NCBI GenBank assembly: GCA_005239945.1
Contig: SBAY01000120.1
Coordinates: forward strand, 1-6,198
Length of the DNA stretch: 6,198 nt
Direction: 5' to 3'
Origin: Nitrospira sp.
GTDB taxonomy: Bacteria; UBA9089; CG2-30-40-21; SBAY01
Shown: positions 4,079 to 6,198 of the stretch, piece by piece
How the letters are laid out: each line of letters starts with the position of its first letter
Numbering within the stretch: the first letter of the stretch is position 1
The notes under the pieces: generated by a model
What the model was told of the DNA's origin: nothing
Database searches by the model: none
The model's input: the letters and a program-made list of their open reading frames with translations, nothing else
Made by a program: the position numbers and the translations under genes

Positions 4079-6198
4079 ATGGATAAGATGAAATTTAAAA
4101 TGAGGAAAAGAAGTTTATCTCTATTTTTAGTTATAGGAGTTGTTTTTAACTTATGCAGTCTTGCATGGGCAATCGACCCACCTGAGTCAGTTACTGCTGA
4201 TCCAGAAATAAATGGGAAAGTGAATGTCATCTGGAAGGCAGTATCAGGAGCAACGGGATATACCATTTATAGGATGCCAAAAGCTTCTGGAAATCCTCCG
4301 ACAGGTTCAGAGACTCAAACTTCATGGCTTGAGGCTGGTGGATACAAGATTAGAGATTGGGTTTTACAAGGTACTTCTACTTCATTTCTTGATGAGCCAG
4401 TACCTCAGCATTATTACTATTTGGTGGCTTCATATAAATCTGGAGAAGGTCTGAGTGGAACGGCTACTGTCTCTAATGGAGTTGATGCAGATGCAATAAG
4501 CCCGCTCGCGGTTTGGATTTCTTATACAGAGGCTCTTGCTCAGACTACAACTATCCAGTTGAATTGGATAAACCCTGGAGATAATATTGGTGTTCTTTAT
4601 TATGAGATTTATCGTAAGATTAGTCCTGAAAATGTAACAACTGGTGAAATAAATACTTCTATTTTAGTATCTACAGAGACAGTGACTACTATTTCTTTTG
4701 ATTATGAGGTTACAGTAACCAATACACCTCTTAAAACTGAGAATGGTGTTATTGGGGTGTGGTTGAACGCAGCTGGGACAGGAAGCAACTATTTTGAGGG
4801 CGGTAGCTATGACCCGTTCAGTGGTAAAATATATCTGGGTAAGAATCTACCTGTGGGAACAATACAAGTCTTTGTGACCTATAGATATGTAGAGTTTAGT
4901 AAAGATTCTGCTGGGACATATAATGATTTAGGGCTTGATCCTGCCACACAATATTCATATGGTGTGGTAGCGGTGGATAAAGCAGGTAATCGTCCTGGTG
5001 TATCTACTGGTGATGGAACAGCAATTACCCCTATTACTAATGTAGTAGCTGAAAATAGTACTTCACAAGGAACATCAACTGTTGAGTTGAAATGGGCAGA
5101 GGAGGGTAGTCCTGGTACTTTTTCTATTAATTATACATCTTTAGGTTCACCGTATCAGATAAATATATATCGTAAACTTGGTACATTAGCCCTTAATTCA
5201 AGTGATATAATAGATGCCAATATCATTGCTACTTTTACAAATACTCCAACAAATAGTTATATTGATGATAGTGTACCAATGGGAACTCAGGCTGCTTATG
5301 CAGTAATACTTATTGATAAATATAATAGAAAATCAGCACTCTCTAATAACGCTGGAACTACTACAGTAGATAAAGGCGTTCCACAGACTGTTTTGATGGT
5401 TGCTCCTCCTACTGCTACTGTCTATGGTGGAAATATCTCTGTAACTGCTATTGCTCAGGATAATCCTAATGGGTCTGGTATTGATAAGATGGTATTTTAT
5501 TGGCAACCTCAAGGAGGTTTACCTGTAATTATTGGCACTGCAACTACAAATAGCAAAGGTAGTGATACCACACCTTGGGATGAGATAGGAACATATACTA
5601 TTGTATGGAATTCTACCACTGTAGCTGATGGGACTGGTAGTCTATATGCAATAGCTTATGATGTTAATGATAACGCTACTAAAACTACTAATGCTCCACC
5701 ATGGGAGATTACAATAGATAATTCAGGTCCGGCTATAGAATTAAATTCATTAGTTCCAGATCCGGGTAATGATAATACACCGACCTTTACAGGGACAGCA
5801 ACAGATACATATTTTCCTGTAATAACGATTGAATACAGGGTAATAGGTACAAGTGGGACAGTAATTGATTGGACGAGTTCAGGAGTAACATTTATCTCAG
5901 GAAAAGTAGCTACCTTTAGTCTTACTACAGGTACATTACTAGATGGGACTTATACGATAGAGGTCAGGGGTGTAGATAATTTAGGTAATACGAGCACAGC
6001 AAGTCAGTATGGGACAGATAGTTTTACTATTGATACTACACCACCGACTGTTACGGTTACATCACCGAATGGAGGAGAAGTATGGGCTGGGGGAAGCAAC
6101 CATGATATAACCTGGACACCTGCTACAGATAATTTCAATTTAGCTACTAATCCAATCACTCTTGAATATTCAACTAATAGTGGTACAAGTTGGGTTCA
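4079..6198 (+). CDS. Secreted multidomain FN3/Ig-like surface protein (3' truncated)
   Basis: The frame stays open to the window end (706 full codons, no stop). AGGAGGA (4064-4070), eight nt upstream, sets ATG 4079. Residues 1-31 are a Sec signal peptide: basic MDKMKFKMRKR, a hydrophobic core, and AWA before the predicted cut at 31/32. C26 is not in a lipobox, and I see no cysteine in the mature part. Domains follow in order: FN3-like ~33-133 (IYR at 63-65), FN3-like ~140-316 (IYRK 177-180, ending VDKAGNRPG) interrupted by a module at ~207-273, FN3-like ~318-425 (IYRK 363-366), Ig-like ~434-545, bacterial Ig-like ~547-648 (SGPAIELN, VRGVDNLGNTS), and a domain from ~652 starting TTPPTVTVTSPNGGEVWAGG, typical of wall-type repeats. 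It probably acts in adhesion, surface layering or extracellular polymer binding. The anchor, catalytic domain or sorting signal, if any, lies beyond the window. Confidence 0.88.
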   Translation, partial: MDKMKFKMRKRSLSLFLVIGVVFNLCSLAWAIDPPESVTADPEINGKVNVIWKAVSGATGYTIYRMPKASGNPPTGSETQTSWLEAGGYKIRDWVLQGTSTSFLDEPVPQHYYYLVASYKSGEGLSGTATVSNGVDADAISPLAVWISYTEALAQTTTIQLNWINPGDNIGVLYYEIYRKISPENVTTGEINTSILVSTETVTTISFDYEVTVTNTPLKTENGVIGVWLNAAGTGSNYFEGGSYDPFSGKIYLGKNLPVGTIQVFVTYRYVEFSKDSAGTYNDLGLDPATQYSYGVVAVDKAGNRPGVSTGDGTAITPITNVVAENSTSQGTSTVELKWAEEGSPGTFSINYTSLGSPYQINIYRKLGTLALNSSDIIDANIIATFTNTPTNSYIDDSVPMGTQAAYAVILIDKYNRKSALSNNAGTTTVDKGVPQTVLMVAPPTATVYGGNISVTAIAQDNPNGSGIDKMVFYWQPQGGLPVIIGTATTNSKGSDTTPWDEIGTYTIVWNSTTVADGTGSLYAIAYDVNDNATKTTNAPPWEITIDNSGPAIELNSLVPDPGNDNTPTFTGTATDTYFPVITIEYRVIGTSGTVIDWTSSGVTFISGKVATFSLTTGTLLDGTYTIEVRGVDNLGNTSTASQYGTDSFTIDTTPPTVTVTSPNGGEVWAGGSNHDITWTPATDNFNLATNPITLEYSTNSGTSWV

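Noticed and set aside
4142..4171. Lipoprotein signal at C26 of the exoprotein
   Set aside because: The residues before C26 (FNL) do not fit a lipobox, while AWA at 29-31 is a good signal peptidase I site.

Overview
The window is a low-GC bacterial segment with five protein genes, all on the + strand. They are separated by unusually long intergenic stretches that hold hairpins and a dispersed repeat. No rRNA, tRNA, transposase or CRISPR array is visible. The Gram-type promoters (TTGAC-17-TATAAT), strong AAGGAGG ribosome sites, RRM/Gly-rich protein, CGGC protein, CbiA-type amidase, DUF5618 protein and huge FN3/Ig-like exoprotein suggest an uncultured, probably anaerobic bacterium of a candidate phylum. 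No taxon can be fixed from the sequence alone.

Layout. Positions 1-188 contain two strong inverted repeats and no gene. Positions 189-763 form a self-contained transcription unit for a 103-aa RNA-binding protein, with a near-consensus promoter, a structured 130-nt 5' leader, the gene and an intrinsic terminator. Positions 764-1131 are non-coding and carry copy 1 of a ~130-bp palindromic repeat. Positions 1132-2853 are a two-gene operon: a Cys-rich CGGC-domain protein followed directly (TAA-ATG) by a CbiA/CobB-type a,c-diamide synthase. Positions 2854-3247 are non-coding, with hairpins and a consensus promoter for a DUF5618-like 126-aa gene (3248-3628). Positions 3629-4078 hold copy 2 of the repeat, a 12-codon micro-ORF with a perfect ribosome site, and a weak promoter. 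From 4079 to the window edge runs a secreted multidomain FN3/Ig-like protein, cut off at the 3' end.

Most notable signal. The first 18 nt of the predicted RNA-binding-protein mRNA (227-244) are perfectly complementary to 18 nt (715-732) lying between its stop codon and its terminator. The message could therefore close into a 5'/3' panhandle. The same leader also holds a 10-bp anti-Shine-Dalgarno strand (303-312 with 346-356) that crosses a 9-bp helix (273-281 with 322-330). That is the topology of an H-type pseudoknot or of a two-state switch. Together they suggest post-transcriptional control of an RNA chaperone, for example by temperature or by its own product. This is inferred from sequence complementarity only.

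The CGGC-CbiA pair probably acts in tetrapyrrole (cobalamin or sirohaem-type) amidation with a metal-binding partner. The other genes show no obvious functional link to it.
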